NCBI RefSeq assembly: GCF_030866825.1
Contig: NZ_CP133020.1
Span: 2,480,001-2,544,000, forward strand
Direction of reading: 5' to 3'
Source of the DNA: Rathayibacter sp. SW19
GTDB lineage: Bacteria > Actinomycetota > Actinomycetes > Actinomycetales > Microbacteriaceae
DNA: 64,000 nucleotides
Shown piece by piece: positions 8,452 through 16,486 of this stretch; the first letter of the stretch is position 1; each line of letters starts with the position of its first letter. The notes beneath the pieces were generated by a model. It was not told where the DNA came from. It searched no databases and worked only from the letters and a program-made list of their open reading frames with translations. Both the position numbers and the translations under genes were made by a program.

Positions 8452-8700
8452 ATGGCATTGTCCACCGAAGAAGTTCTTGCCGGCCTGGCCGAACTCATCA
8501 ACGACGAGACCGGCATTGCAACCGACACGGTTGAGCTGGGCAAGTCGTTCACCGACGACCTCGACATCGACTCCATCTCGATGATGACCATCGTGGTCAA
8601 CGCCGAGGACAAGTTCGACGTGAAGATCCCCGACGAAGAGGTTAAGAACCTCAAGACTGTCGGAGACGCCGTGGAATTCATCGTCAAGGCGCAGGTCTAG
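8452..8700 (+). CDS. acpP: Acyl carrier protein
   Basis: 82 residues, acidic, four-helix ACP. The phosphopantetheine attachment site is Ser41 in DIDSISMM; the usual DSL motif is DSI here, a conservative change. Start ATG 8452 has a strong AAGGAG eight bases upstream, the best ribosome site of the cluster, as expected for an abundant protein. Carries the growing chain between FabD, FabH, FabF and the reductases, which are not in this window. Confidence 0.97.
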   Translation: MALSTEEVLAGLAELINDETGIATDTVELGKSFTDDLDIDSISMMTIVVNAEDKFDVKIPDEEVKNLKTVGDAVEFIVKAQV

Positions 8701-8745
8701 CAAGGCGCTTCCGTGCGGCCGGCGCCGCACCTCAGGCGCTTTGTG

Positions 8746-8758
8746 CACTGGCACAGTG
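8746..8758 (+). terminator. Stem-loop after acpP (possible attenuator)
   Basis: CACTG-GCA-CAGTG, with partial pairing beyond the core, 45 bases after the acpP stop. No U-run follows, so it is more likely a processing or attenuation element that lowers fabF relative to acpP than a complete terminator. Weak evidence. Confidence 0.3.
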
Positions 8759-8796
8759 TGCTTGATCAAATCGCGCCGGCCCCACGTGTTTCCCGA

Positions 8797-8813
8797 CCGC
8801 GGAATTTCCGCGG
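8797..8813. promoter_or_regulatory. Perfect 17-bp palindrome upstream of fabF
   Basis: CCGCGGAATTTCCGCGG has 8-bp arms around one central base and ends 32 bases before the fabF start. It lies in an unusually long 145-base gap inside the fab cluster. It could be an operator or an RNA hairpin. Confidence 0.45.
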
Positions 8814-8845
8814 CAGGTATTTGCATGATCCTCGGAGAATTCGTT

Positions 8846-10081
8846 ATGACCAAAAAGATCGTCGTCACCGGTGTCGGTGCAACGTCGCCGCTCGGCGGTA
8901 CAGCGCCGGAGAGTTGGAGTGCGCTGTTGGCCGGTGAGTCCGGCATGTCTACTCTGACGCAGGAATGGGTCGCCAAGAACGACCTTCCGGTCACGTTTGC
9001 GGCGCAGGCAAAGGTGGCCGCAGCAGATGTTCTGCAACGGCACGAACTCAAGCGACTCGATCCATCGAGTCAGTTCGCGCTGATCGCGGGCCGGGAGGCG
9101 TGGTTGGATGCCGGTGCCCCTGAACTCGAACCGGAGCGGCTCGCGATCGACTGGGCGACGGGAATCGGCGGGGTCTGGACCTTGTTGGACGCCTGGGACA
9201 CGCTGCGCGAGCGCGGGCCACGTCGTGTTCTGCCGATGACCGTGCCGATGTTGATGCCGAACGGGCCCGGCGCCGCAATCGGAATGGATCTGCACGCTCG
9301 AGCAGGCATCCGCACGGTTGTTTCGGCGTGTGCGTCGAGCACCGAGTCGATTGCGAATGCGTACGATCACCTGCAACAGGGTCTTGCCGACGTGATCATT
9401 GCGGGTGGGTCGGAGGCGGCGATTCATCCATTGCCGATCGCGTCGTTCGCAGCCATGCAGGCGCTGTCCAAGCGCAACGACTCGCCGACCACCGCGTCGC
9501 GCCCATACGACGTATCGCGTGACGGTTTCGTGCTCGGTGAGGGCGCTGCCGCACTCGTGCTCGAAACCGAAGAGCACGCAAAGGCGCGCGGCGCGAAGAT
9601 CTACGCCGAGCTGGTCGGTGGCTCCGTCACCAGCGATGCGTATCACATCACCGCACCCGATCCGGAGGGCTCGGCGGCCGCGCGTGCGATGCTCGCCGCG
9701 ATCGAGCACTCCGGCGCATCCCTTGCCGAAGTCAACCATATCAACGCGCACGCAACGAGTACGCCGGTCGGAGACATCGCCGAATACAACGCGCTGCGCC
9801 GCGTTTTCGGCGACTTCCTCGACGGCATCCCGGTGTCTGCGACGAAGGCGTCAACGGGTCACCTGCTCGGCGGTGCGGGCGCAATCGAAGCGTACTTCAC
9901 CGTGATGGCGTTGCACGAGCGCACAGCCCCGCCGACGATCAACCTGACCCACCAAGACCCCGAGATCCCATTGGATGTCGTGACCGCGCCACGCGCGCTG
10001 GGCTCCGGTGACCTCCTGGCGATTAGCAACTCGTTCGGGTTCGGCGGACACAACGCCGTCATAGCGTTCCGCAGCGTGTAG
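8846..10081 (+). CDS. fabF: Beta-ketoacyl-ACP synthase II
   Basis: 411 residues. Elongating condensing enzyme that extends acyl-ACP by two carbons from malonyl-ACP. Cys162 (SACASSTES), His302 (NAHATSTPVGD) and His339 (STGHLLGGAGA) form the catalytic set. ATG 8846 with CGGAGA ten bases upstream is preferred over the longer open frame from 8741, which lacks a ribosome site and would add an untypical N terminus. Last gene of the cluster, converging on the DUF3145 gene. Confidence 0.97.
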   Translation: MTKKIVVTGVGATSPLGGTAPESWSALLAGESGMSTLTQEWVAKNDLPVTFAAQAKVAAADVLQRHELKRLDPSSQFALIAGREAWLDAGAPELEPERLAIDWATGIGGVWTLLDAWDTLRERGPRRVLPMTVPMLMPNGPGAAIGMDLHARAGIRTVVSACASSTESIANAYDHLQQGLADVIIAGGSEAAIHPLPIASFAAMQALSKRNDSPTTASRPYDVSRDGFVLGEGAAALVLETEEHAKARGAKIYAELVGGSVTSDAYHITAPDPEGSAAARAMLAAIEHSGASLAEVNHINAHATSTPVGDIAEYNALRRVFGDFLDGIPVSATKASTGHLLGGAGAIEAYFTVMALHERTAPPTINLTHQDPEIPLDVVTAPRALGSGDLLAISNSFGFGGHNAVIAFRSV

Positions 10082-10112
10082 CTGCTCGGTACCCGGGCAA
10101 CGGGTGCAATAC

Positions 10113-10136
10113 CGAAGGCCGGGAGCTTCGCCTTCG
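10113..10136. terminator. Hairpin between fabF and the DUF3145 gene
   Basis: CGAAGGC and GCCTTCG form a perfect 7-bp stem around a 10-base loop in the convergent gap. There is no U-run, so termination is inferred from position only. Confidence 0.4.
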
Positions 10137-10197
10137 CGAATGCCGGGGAAGCCCGCCAACTCTCGCGCGTGACGCCGCTCCCGCCTTCGGCCGTCTG

Positions 10198-10701
10198 CTA
10201 CCCCACCTGGTGCAACCAGACCACAGGGGCGAAGTCGCTCGCGTGCCGAAACGGTTCGAGTTCGTCGTCCCAGGCCTGGCCGAGGGCCAAGCGCAGTTCA
10301 CGGTGCAATTCGAGTGCATTGGTGCCCGCGATCTCCATGGCATAGCGCACACGGTCTTCTGAGACGACCATGTTTCCTGCCGTGTCGGTCTGAGCGTAGA
10401 AGATGCCGAGATCCGGTGTGTGCAGCCAGCGCCCTCCGTCGGTGCCGAGCCCTGCGTCTTCTGTGACTTCGAACCGCACGTCTTCCCAGCCGCGAAGCGC
10501 TGACGCGATCGCAGCACCGGTGCCTTGCGCACCCTCCCAATAGAACTCGGTGCGCTGGGTGTTGCGGAGCACGGGCTGCTCAGACCAGGTAAAGTTCACC
10601 GCACGCTCGAGGGCGCGACCAGCAGCCCACTCGACGTGTGGGCAAATCGCGCGGGGCGAGGAGTGCACGTAAAGCACGCCTCGAGCCGTTGGTGCCGCCA
10701 T
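10198..10701 (-). CDS. DUF3145 family protein
   Basis: 167 residues. Matches the actinobacteria-specific DUF3145 family through segments such as RGVLYVHSSPRAICPHVEWA near the start and AQTDTAGNMVVSEDR; the function is unknown. ATG 10701 has GGAGG seven bases upstream, which excludes the longer open frame. No membrane segment or signal peptide is visible. The family is commonly found beside fabF in actinobacteria, which hints at a link to lipid metabolism, but nothing in the sequence shows this. Confidence 0.9.
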   Translation of the reverse strand: MAAPTARGVLYVHSSPRAICPHVEWAAGRALERAVNFTWSEQPVLRNTQRTEFYWEGAQGTGAAIASALRGWEDVRFEVTEDAGLGTDGGRWLHTPDLGIFYAQTDTAGNMVVSEDRVRYAMEIAGTNALELHRELRLALGQAWDDELEPFRHASDFAPVVWLHQVG

Positions 10702-10839
10702 AATGATCCTCCGTTCGGTGTGGTACGACTTCCCCATCGCCCGACTGAACGGATGCTCACGAAATTGCTGAAACGACACTCCTGTGAACTTGTGCGCGGC
10801 GCTGCCGCCGATACCTGAATTATGCCCCAGATAACGGTT

Positions 10840-10859
10840 GAATCACAAGCGTGTGATTC
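10840..10859. promoter_or_regulatory. Perfect 20-bp palindrome between DUF3145 and padR
   Basis: GAATCACA-AGCG-TGTGATTC, 8-bp arms with a 4-base spacer, in the 269-base divergent region. The length and symmetry suit a dimeric repressor (GntR, TetR or CRP class). Which gene it controls is unknown; it is 139 bases from the DUF3145 start and 111 from padR. Confidence 0.5.
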
Positions 10860-10894
10860 CGGGCGTGTTGTGCGCTCGACAACAATACATTTTG

Positions 10895-10930
10895 AGTATA
10901 TGAATACTAGATACCTAGTTTTTGGGTATC
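10895..10930. promoter_or_regulatory. Two AT-rich dyads upstream of padR, likely PadR operator
   Basis: AGTAT-ATGA-ATACT (10895-10908) and GATACC-N9-GGTATC (10910-10930) lie 41-76 bases before the padR start. PadR regulators typically bind AT-rich dyads in their own promoters, so autoregulation is likely. Confidence 0.5.
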
Positions 10931-10970
10931 CATATTCCGTTCATCCGTTTCGTGCTGCGTCAGGAGTCAG

Positions 10971-11588
10971 ATGTCCATCCGCCAGGGTCTGCTCGCCATA
11001 CTGAACCAAGGGCCGTGTTACGGCTACCAGTTGCGCAGCGAATTCGACAGGCGCACCGGCTCGACCTGGCCGCTCAACGTCGGCCAGATCTACAACACAC
11101 TCGATCGCCTCGAGCGCGACGGCCTCGTCGAAAAGGGCGACACGGATGCTGCTGGTCACGTCTACTACGCCATCACGGCGGTGGGTTCCGCGGAAGTAGA
11201 CGCGTGGTTGTCCACTCCCCTCGTGCGCGCCGGCGCCACCAGAGACGAACTGGCCATCAAGCTGGCAATCGCCGTGACACTGCCTGGTGTGGAGGTCGCC
11301 GGAGTGATCGCTTCGCAGCGCGAATCCAGCCTCAAGACACTTCACGAGCTGACTGCCGACCGCGACGCTGCAGGGGCGGCGTCATCGACCGAGGGTCTGG
11401 CAGGCCTCCTCGTCACCGAGTCTCTGATCTTCGCCACAGAGGCCGAGGTGCGCTGGCTCGACCACGTGGAAGTGAAACTAGCACAAGCATCCGCCGCCGG
11501 AGTGGGTGCCCCAATGTTGCTCAGCACCGAAACCCCGAGGCGCGGACGACCCGTGAAGCAGCGCAAGCGCGCGCCGGAAAACGGCTGA
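10971..11588 (+). CDS. PadR family transcriptional regulator
   Basis: 205 residues. The N-terminal winged helix (about 1-80, with GPCYGYQLRSEF and VGQIYNTLDRLERDGLV) is diagnostic of PadR; a helical C-terminal dimerisation region (about 95-180) is followed by a basic tail (RRGRPVKQRKRAPE). PadR proteins usually repress an adjacent transporter or detoxification gene, but here the neighbour is a convergent DUF1684 gene and nothing follows in the same direction. Start ATG 10971 was chosen by family alignment; the ribosome site (CAGGAGTCAG) is fair. Confidence 0.9.
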   Translation: MSIRQGLLAILNQGPCYGYQLRSEFDRRTGSTWPLNVGQIYNTLDRLERDGLVEKGDTDAAGHVYYAITAVGSAEVDAWLSTPLVRAGATRDELAIKLAIAVTLPGVEVAGVIASQRESSLKTLHELTADRDAAGAASSTEGLAGLLVTESLIFATEAEVRWLDHVEVKLAQASAAGVGAPMLLSTETPRRGRPVKQRKRAPENG

Positions 11589-11590
11589 GT

Positions 11591-12448
11591 CTACTCGTGC
11601 AGCAGTGTGCCAGCCTTGTTCAGCACGTTCTTCTCTCCTGCCTCGATCGGCACCGCAAAACGGTTCTGCTTGGGCGGCATCGGGCAGTTGAACGCGTAGC
11701 TGAAGGCGCAGGGCGGCAGCACAGCCCGGTTGAAGTCGAGGGTGATCGTGCCGTCTGCATTCGGCGCGACGAACAGGAATCGGCCGACAGAGTATGTGGT
11801 GTCGCCGCTGGTCGCATCGGCGAACACCAGTTGCAGAGCACGGCCGGCCTTGAAGGCGGCCAGGTCGTAGTCGACGCCGTCTTGGGTGAAAGTGATAGAG
11901 CCCGGAATCACCAGCTCGCGGGTCTTGCCGTCGTCTTTCAGGTGCTCGAAGCCGACGGTCACGCCATCGGGATTCGGGGTGAATGCACCCTGAATGACCC
12001 ACTCCGGGTTGTAATCGAACGCATCGATTTGCCCGAAGTCTTGGATGCCTTCTGAGTTGGCATCCCACACGCGAAGCGCATAACTTCCGTCTACGCCTGC
12101 GATGACGAAACCGGCGACCGTGTCGCTGAACACGATCTCACTCGGGTTCGCATCATCCTTGCCGCGTACAACGACGTCCCCGTCGACCAGAACGCCGTCC
12201 ACACGGATGCCGTCGGATTCTGCCGCCGTCAGCCGCAATCCCGACTCGCCGGTCGGCAGAGGCGCCCAGAGTCCGGGCACACCCCAGATCGGCTGATTGA
12301 CGCCGGGCTCGCCTGTGATCCACTGTGTGTTCACCAGGGCGAGGCTGCCCAGCGGCTGCGTGACGGCCATCGCCCGACGTTCTCGATACACTGCGAGCAA
12401 ACTGATGGGGTCAGGAGATGTCGTGGAAGTGGCGGCGGTTTCGGTCAT
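11591..12448 (-). CDS. DUF1684 family protein
   Basis: 285 residues. The C-terminal half carries the family signature DFNRAVLPPCAFSYAFN and the ending NRFAVPIEAGE; function is unknown (COG3358-like). ATG 12448 has GAGG nine bases upstream; an ATG three codons earlier (12457) is too close to that site. No signal peptide or membrane segment. The stop is only two bases from the padR stop (convergent). The upstream region holds a 7-unit tandem array. Confidence 0.9.
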   Translation of the reverse strand: MTETAATSTTSPDPISLLAVYRERRAMAVTQPLGSLALVNTQWITGEPGVNQPIWGVPGLWAPLPTGESGLRLTAAESDGIRVDGVLVDGDVVVRGKDDANPSEIVFSDTVAGFVIAGVDGSYALRVWDANSEGIQDFGQIDAFDYNPEWVIQGAFTPNPDGVTVGFEHLKDDGKTRELVIPGSITFTQDGVDYDLAAFKAGRALQLVFADATSGDTTYSVGRFLFVAPNADGTITLDFNRAVLPPCAFSYAFNCPMPPKQNRFAVPIEAGEKNVLNKAGTLLHE

Positions 12449-12532
12449 GGGTTCCATCCTCGATCAGGTCACCTGTGACAACGGCATCCGACACGGGTTT
12501 ATTGCGTCTGCGCAGACTATCTGCGAACGAAT

Positions 12533-12651
12533 TTCTTGGCGCACCGATTTTCTTCGCGCCCTGACTTTCAGCGCGCCCTGACTTTCTGCGCACACTGACT
12601 TTCTTTGCACACTGGCTTTCTTGGCACACTGGCTTTCTGCGCACACTGGCG
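12533..12651. repeat. Tandem array, 7 x 17 bp, upstream of the arsR-type promoter
   Basis: Units start at 12533, 12550, 12567, 12584, 12601, 12618 and 12635; typical units are TTCTGCGCACACTGACT and TTCTTGGCACACTGGCT. Unit junctions read ACTTTCAG, ACTTTCTG or GCTTTCTT, resembling the CTTTCAGA half-site of the palindrome 50 bases downstream. Confidence 0.9.
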
Positions 12652-12672
12652 TCCGCAAACTCTGAAAGACAG

Positions 12673-12719
12673 TTGCAGACTTTCTCGATTCGTCCTACAC
12701 TCTGAAAGGTGCTTTCAGA
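12673..12719 (+). promoter_or_regulatory. Promoter with overlapping ArsR-type operator
   Basis: TTGCAG (12673-12678) and TACACT (12696-12701) are spaced 17 bases as -35/-10. The perfect palindrome TCTGAAAG-GTG-CTTTCAGA (12701-12719) starts at the -10 box and would cover the transcription start; a further half-site copy TCTGAAAG is at 12661-12668. This layout suits autorepression by the gene that follows. Confidence 0.6.
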
Positions 12720-12767
12720 CCTTGCGGAAGCGCAACCGACCCACCAGACGAAATCGGAGTGCTCCGC

Positions 12768-13334
12768 ATGCACGAGAATCGCCCGCTACTCGCTGATCCG
12801 GCGGTGCTCGACGCGCTGTCGCATCCTGTGCGTCTGGACGTGCTCGGCTACCTGATGTCCGAAGGACCGGCGACGGCATCCGTCTGTGCTCGCGCGGTCG
12901 GCGACACGCCGTCCAATTGCAGCTACCACCTGCGGGTGCTCGCCAAGCACGGCCTGGTCGAACAGGTCGCATCCGACGATGGCCGCGAACGGCCCTGGAA
13001 GACCACGATCACAGGATTCACGACGGATCTCGCGTCCACAGATCCAGCTGATGCCGCCGCAACAGCAGCGATGATCGGCGCGTCGCTGCAGCTCGACTAT
13101 CAATTGGCGCGTGAGCATCTGCGCAACCGAGAATCGCTAGCGCAGCCGTGGCGCGACACCGATGCGCACCTCAACTATGGGTTGCGCGTGACGCCGGATG
13201 AGTTGCACCGCATCGTCGAGGCAATCGACGCCGTTGTTCGGCCATACATCGCGGCGACCCGCGACGATGCCCCATCGGATGCTGAACCCGCTCACCTTTC
13301 CGTGCTCGCGTTCCCGCGCCCCACGTTCGAGTAA
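12768..13334 (+). CDS. ArsR-like winged-helix regulator (HTH_20 type)
   Basis: 188 residues. The winged helix covers about residues 8-80 (LDALSHPVRLDVLGYLMSEG, NCSYHLRVLAKHGLVEQ); the C-terminal part is helical with no metal-binding Cys cluster, so it is not a classic metal sensor. ATG 12768 has GGAG eight bases upstream. The MFS exporter gene starts three bases after its stop, so the pair is an operon; the protein most likely represses its own promoter through the palindrome at 12701-12719 and responds to the exporter's substrate. Confidence 0.88.
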   Translation: MHENRPLLADPAVLDALSHPVRLDVLGYLMSEGPATASVCARAVGDTPSNCSYHLRVLAKHGLVEQVASDDGRERPWKTTITGFTTDLASTDPADAAATAAMIGASLQLDYQLAREHLRNRESLAQPWRDTDAHLNYGLRVTPDELHRIVEAIDAVVRPYIAATRDDAPSDAEPAHLSVLAFPRPTFE

Positions 13335-13337
13335 GCC

Positions 13338-14561
13338 ATGTCCAGCGCGTTCTCTGTTCCGGGATTTCGCCGGCTCTGGGCGGCCGGTCTGATCTCGGAT
13401 GCCGGTGACTGGCTTCTGTTCATCGCTCTCCCCCTCGTTGTCTATCGGCTCACCGGTTCGGCGCTCGGCACGTCGCTTGCGTTCCTGCTCGAGTTGATCC
13501 CGGCCGTCGTGCTGGCTCCGATCGCCGCACGCTTGGTCAATCGACTGGACCGGCGGTGGCTCATGGTGGCGATCAACGTGCTTCAGGCAATCGCGCTCGT
13601 ACCGTTGCTGTTCGTACACACCAAGGCCGATCTCCCGTTGGTCTATATCGTGATCGTGGCGCAGGCAGCACTCGGCACAGCTTTCGAGCCGGCAAAGAAC
13701 GCTCTCCTGCCAAATCTCGTCGGGCCAGAACAACTTGTCTCGGCCAACGCCTTGGTCGGGCTCAATCAGAATCTCGGCCGTCTCATCGGCGGGCCTCTCG
13801 GCGGAGTGCTCCTCGCGGTCGGCGACCTTGAGCTCGTCGTCGCCGTCGATGCGGTGAGCTACCTGCTGTCGGCGCTCCTGATCGCGGCCGTGCCGTCGAT
13901 GCCGCGCCAAAAGCTGCCGATAGGCTCGGATGCACCCGGCGCTCGTCAACGCGGAACTGGCCTGATGGCCGTTTTGCGCAAAGCCGACCTCCGCGGCACG
14001 TTTGCCGTGATGTTTCTCACGAGTATTGCGCAGGGCATGTTCCTGGTCTTGTTCGTCCTGTTCGTGGTGGACACACTGTCCGGCAGCGATGGCGATGTCG
14101 GCCTACTACGCGGTGTCCAAGCGATCGGTGCGATCGCGGCGGGGCTCGCGCTCGGAATCTTCGGCAAGAAGTCGAGCGCCCGCGTTCTGGCTGCGGCAGG
14201 CAGCATCCTGTTCGGTGTCATCTCCCTGCTGACCTGGAACCTGCCGTTGCTGACCTCCGGCATCCCACCCTATGTCGTGCTGTTCATCATCGTCGGCGCC
14301 CCCGGTGTGATCATGATGACTGGGATCGTCACAAGTCTGCAGTCCGCCAGTGCCGATTCAGAACGTGGAAGCGTCTTCACGATGCTTGGACTGGTCAGCG
14401 CGCTTGGACAGGCGATCGGGATGCTCGCGGCCGGTCTTCTCGACGCGCCGTGGGGCATTCTTCCGCTCCTGGAGCTCCAAGGCGCGATCTATTTCGCTGG
14501 CGGCGTGCTTGCCTGGATGTTGATGCCACGGCACGTACGAGCACCTGTTGGCGCCCGCTAA
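13338..14561 (+). CDS. MFS family efflux transporter
   Basis: 407 residues, about 12 hydrophobic segments. The N terminus FRRLWAAGLISDAGDWLLFI is typical of the MFS_3/EntS-like group of drug and siderophore exporters, and NQNLGRLIGGPLGGVL fits the loop and helix of the same group. Cytoplasmic membrane, proton-coupled export inferred. Translationally close to its regulator (three-base gap), which suggests inducible resistance to a toxic compound; the substrate cannot be predicted. Confidence 0.88.
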   Translation: MSSAFSVPGFRRLWAAGLISDAGDWLLFIALPLVVYRLTGSALGTSLAFLLELIPAVVLAPIAARLVNRLDRRWLMVAINVLQAIALVPLLFVHTKADLPLVYIVIVAQAALGTAFEPAKNALLPNLVGPEQLVSANALVGLNQNLGRLIGGPLGGVLLAVGDLELVVAVDAVSYLLSALLIAAVPSMPRQKLPIGSDAPGARQRGTGLMAVLRKADLRGTFAVMFLTSIAQGMFLVLFVLFVVDTLSGSDGDVGLLRGVQAIGAIAAGLALGIFGKKSSARVLAAAGSILFGVISLLTWNLPLLTSGIPPYVVLFIIVGAPGVIMMTGIVTSLQSASADSERGSVFTMLGLVSALGQAIGMLAAGLLDAPWGILPLLELQGAIYFAGGVLAWMLMPRHVRAPVGAR

Positions 14562-14573
14562 CCGCCGTCACGA

Positions 14574-16412
14574 TCACTTGGCCTGCGCGTAGTTGTCCAC
14601 GATGGCGACTGTGAGTGCGAATTCAACAGGGAATGAACCGAACAGCAGCCGACCAGCCTCGGCAGCCGCTGCCCGAACTTCAGCGGCTACAGCTTCGGCC
14701 AACGCCTCGGGCGCGTGCACGATGACCTCGTCATGGAGAAAGAACACCAGGTGTGGACGCCGCGCAAACGGCTCCGGCGCTCCCCCTGTTGCACTTGCCG
14801 CTGCCGGGAGCGCGCACAGGCGTCGTCGAAGTTCGGCCATCCAGCACAACGCCCACTCCGCCGCGCTACCCTGCACGACGAAATTCCGGGTGAACCGACC
14901 CCAGTCGCGCGCGCGACTGCGTGCGTTGCGCTCGTCGGTGGGCGACGCATCCGGGTCGTAGGCGCGTGCCTGGATCTCGAGCCAGCGCGGGCCCGGTTTT
15001 GGCGAGCTCCGGCCGAGCCACGTCGTGACGATGCCTCCCCGCTCCCCGGTGCGGGCGGCATCCTCGACAAGCGCAATGGCGCGCGGGTAGGCCCGCGCCA
15101 GTCGCGGTCCGAGGCGAGCGCTGTCGCCTGTGGTGGCTCCGTACATAGCGCCCAGCATCGCGACTTTGGCGTGCGCGCGGGTGTCGACTGCGCCGCTGGC
15201 CACGATGCCGTCGTACAGGTCGTGTCCACGTCCCGCCCCGGCCATTGCAGTGTCGGCCGAAAGTGCGGCGAGGATGCGCGGCTCAAGTTGTGCGGCATCC
15301 GCAACCACGAGTTTCCAGCCCGGGTCCGCGACGACGGCCCCGCGAATCTGTTTGGGTAATTGCAATGCGCCGCCGCCGCGCGTCGCCCAGCGGCCGGTGA
15401 CAACCGCTCCGGGCACATAGTCCGGGTGAAAGCGTCCGTCGACGATCCAGGAGTCCATCCAGGTCCATCCGTTCGCGGTCAGCAGGCGGGCGAGTTTCTT
15501 GTATTCCAGCAACGGGGCGATGACCGGATGCGTGAGCTCGCGCAACTCCCATGCGCGTGTTGACGAAACCACCAGGCCGGCCGCACGTAGGGCGCGTAGC
15601 AGTTCAGCTTGCGAGTCCGGATTGAGGTTCGGCGCGCCAAGGGCGGTGCGGATCGTCGCGGTGAGCGCCTCCATCTTGGCCGGGCGCGCGCCGTACGGCA
15701 CCCGTGGACCCAACAACTGGGTGAGCAGCTCGTCGTGCACACTGGTCTGCCATGGCAGCCCGGCGAACCGCATTTCGGCGGCGATGAGGGCACCGGCGGA
15801 CTCTGCTGCAAGCAGCAGGCGGATGCGCCCGGGCACGCTCGCACCCTCGACTGCAGCGAGCTGCAGCTTCAGCTGGGAGACTGGGTTGTGGGTGGGCTGT
15901 TTCGGCGAGGTGTGTTGTGGTTGTGGCTCGCGTGCCTGGCGGTCATGTTCGAAATTCTCAGCAACGCGATCCTCGCGGCGGACATCAAGATCCGTGTCTG
16001 GGTCCGTGTCTTGGTCCGTGTCTGGGTCCGTGTCAAAGTTCGCGTCAAGGTCGAACAGTGTCGCGTCTGCACTGCGTTCGGCGCCGGAATCGACCGCTGG
16101 CTCCATCGCATCCCATTGTCCGTCGTCGGTGCGGGTCAACTCGGAGGACACAGTCAAGGTCGACGAGCGCAGGATCGCGTGACACAGCGTGAGATCCACG
16201 CATCGGTCGATGCGTAAGCCCGCGGTGAGCAACTCTGGGTACCAGCGTGCAGTGCTGTCCCAAACCCATCGCGGCTTTGTGTCTTCGCGCGCGGCGACGA
16301 ATGCGGGGAGTTCCGCGGTGTGCAGGATGTGTTCGTGCGTGACGTTGCCGTCGTCGTCCAGTTCGGCCGCGACGATGTCGCCGGCCGAGGTGCGTGCGAG
16401 AGCAATGTACAC
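14574..16412 (-). CDS. PolA-like DNA polymerase without 5'-3' exonuclease domain
   Basis: About 612 residues. The C-terminal half is a family A polymerase: motif A VADAAQLEPRILAAL, motif B HAKVAMLGAMYGAT and motif C HDEVIVH are intact. The N-terminal part corresponds to a degenerate 3'-5' exonuclease-like domain; the 5' nuclease of PolA is absent. Such proteins, annotated bifunctional 3'-5' exonuclease/DNA polymerase, occur beside a normal PolA in actinobacteria; repair is the presumed role. An acidic linker (about residues 125-150) repeats DTDPDTDQD. GTG 16412 is the likely start because family members begin VYIALAR-like; the preceding GGAGGC is unusually close. A longer frame to 16496 would overlap the divergent gene. 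Confidence 0.85.
   Translation of the reverse strand: MYIALARTSAGDIVAAELDDDGNVTHEHILHTAELPAFVAAREDTKPRWVWDSTARWYPELLTAGLRIDRCVDLTLCHAILRSSTLTVSSELTRTDDGQWDAMEPAVDSGAERSADATLFDLDANFDTDPDTDQDTDPDTDLDVRREDRVAENFEHDRQAREPQPQHTSPKQPTHNPVSQLKLQLAAVEGASVPGRIRLLLAAESAGALIAAEMRFAGLPWQTSVHDELLTQLLGPRVPYGARPAKMEALTATIRTALGAPNLNPDSQAELLRALRAAGLVVSSTRAWELRELTHPVIAPLLEYKKLARLLTANGWTWMDSWIVDGRFHPDYVPGAVVTGRWATRGGGALQLPKQIRGAVVADPGWKLVVADAAQLEPRILAALSADTAMAGAGRGHDLYDGIVASGAVDTRAHAKVAMLGAMYGATTGDSARLGPRLARAYPRAIALVEDAARTGERGGIVTTWLGRSSPKPGPRWLEIQARAYDPDASPTDERNARSRARDWGRFTRNFVVQGSAAEWALCWMAELRRRLCALPAAASATGGAPEPFARRPHLVFFLHDEVIVHAPEALAEAVAAEVRAAAAEAGRLLFGSFPVEFALTVAIVDNYAQAK
15994..16030. repeat. 12-bp tandem repeat inside the polymerase gene
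   Basis: Units GTGTCTGGGTCC, GTGTCTTGGTCC and GTGTCTGGGTCC plus a partial copy. On the coding strand they encode the acidic Asp-Thr-Asp-Pro linker. In-frame unit length means copy number can change without a frameshift. Confidence 0.8.
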
Positions 16413-16486
16413 GCCTCCATTCTGGTGTGCACTGGTGACAGCGCCGCTTCCCTTTCGCCTTCGGTATCCGCACAATGGAGGCATGT
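16409..16486. other. Inverted repeat flanking two divergent start codons
   Basis: ACACGCCTCCATT (16409-16421) and AATGGAGGCATGT (16474-16486) are inverted copies matching at 12 of 13 bases. Each contains the start codon of one of the divergent genes (GTG for the polymerase, ATG for the YwqK-like gene) directly after GGAGGC. The 52-base space between them must hold both promoters. Confidence 0.6.

Noticed and set aside
10822..11004. 60-codon plus frame upstream of padR
   Set aside because: Covers the palindrome and dyads, has no ribosome site and no protein-like features.
12533..12651. Possible CRISPR array
   Set aside because: Seven 17-bp units follow each other without spacers and no cas gene is near; it is a direct tandem repeat.
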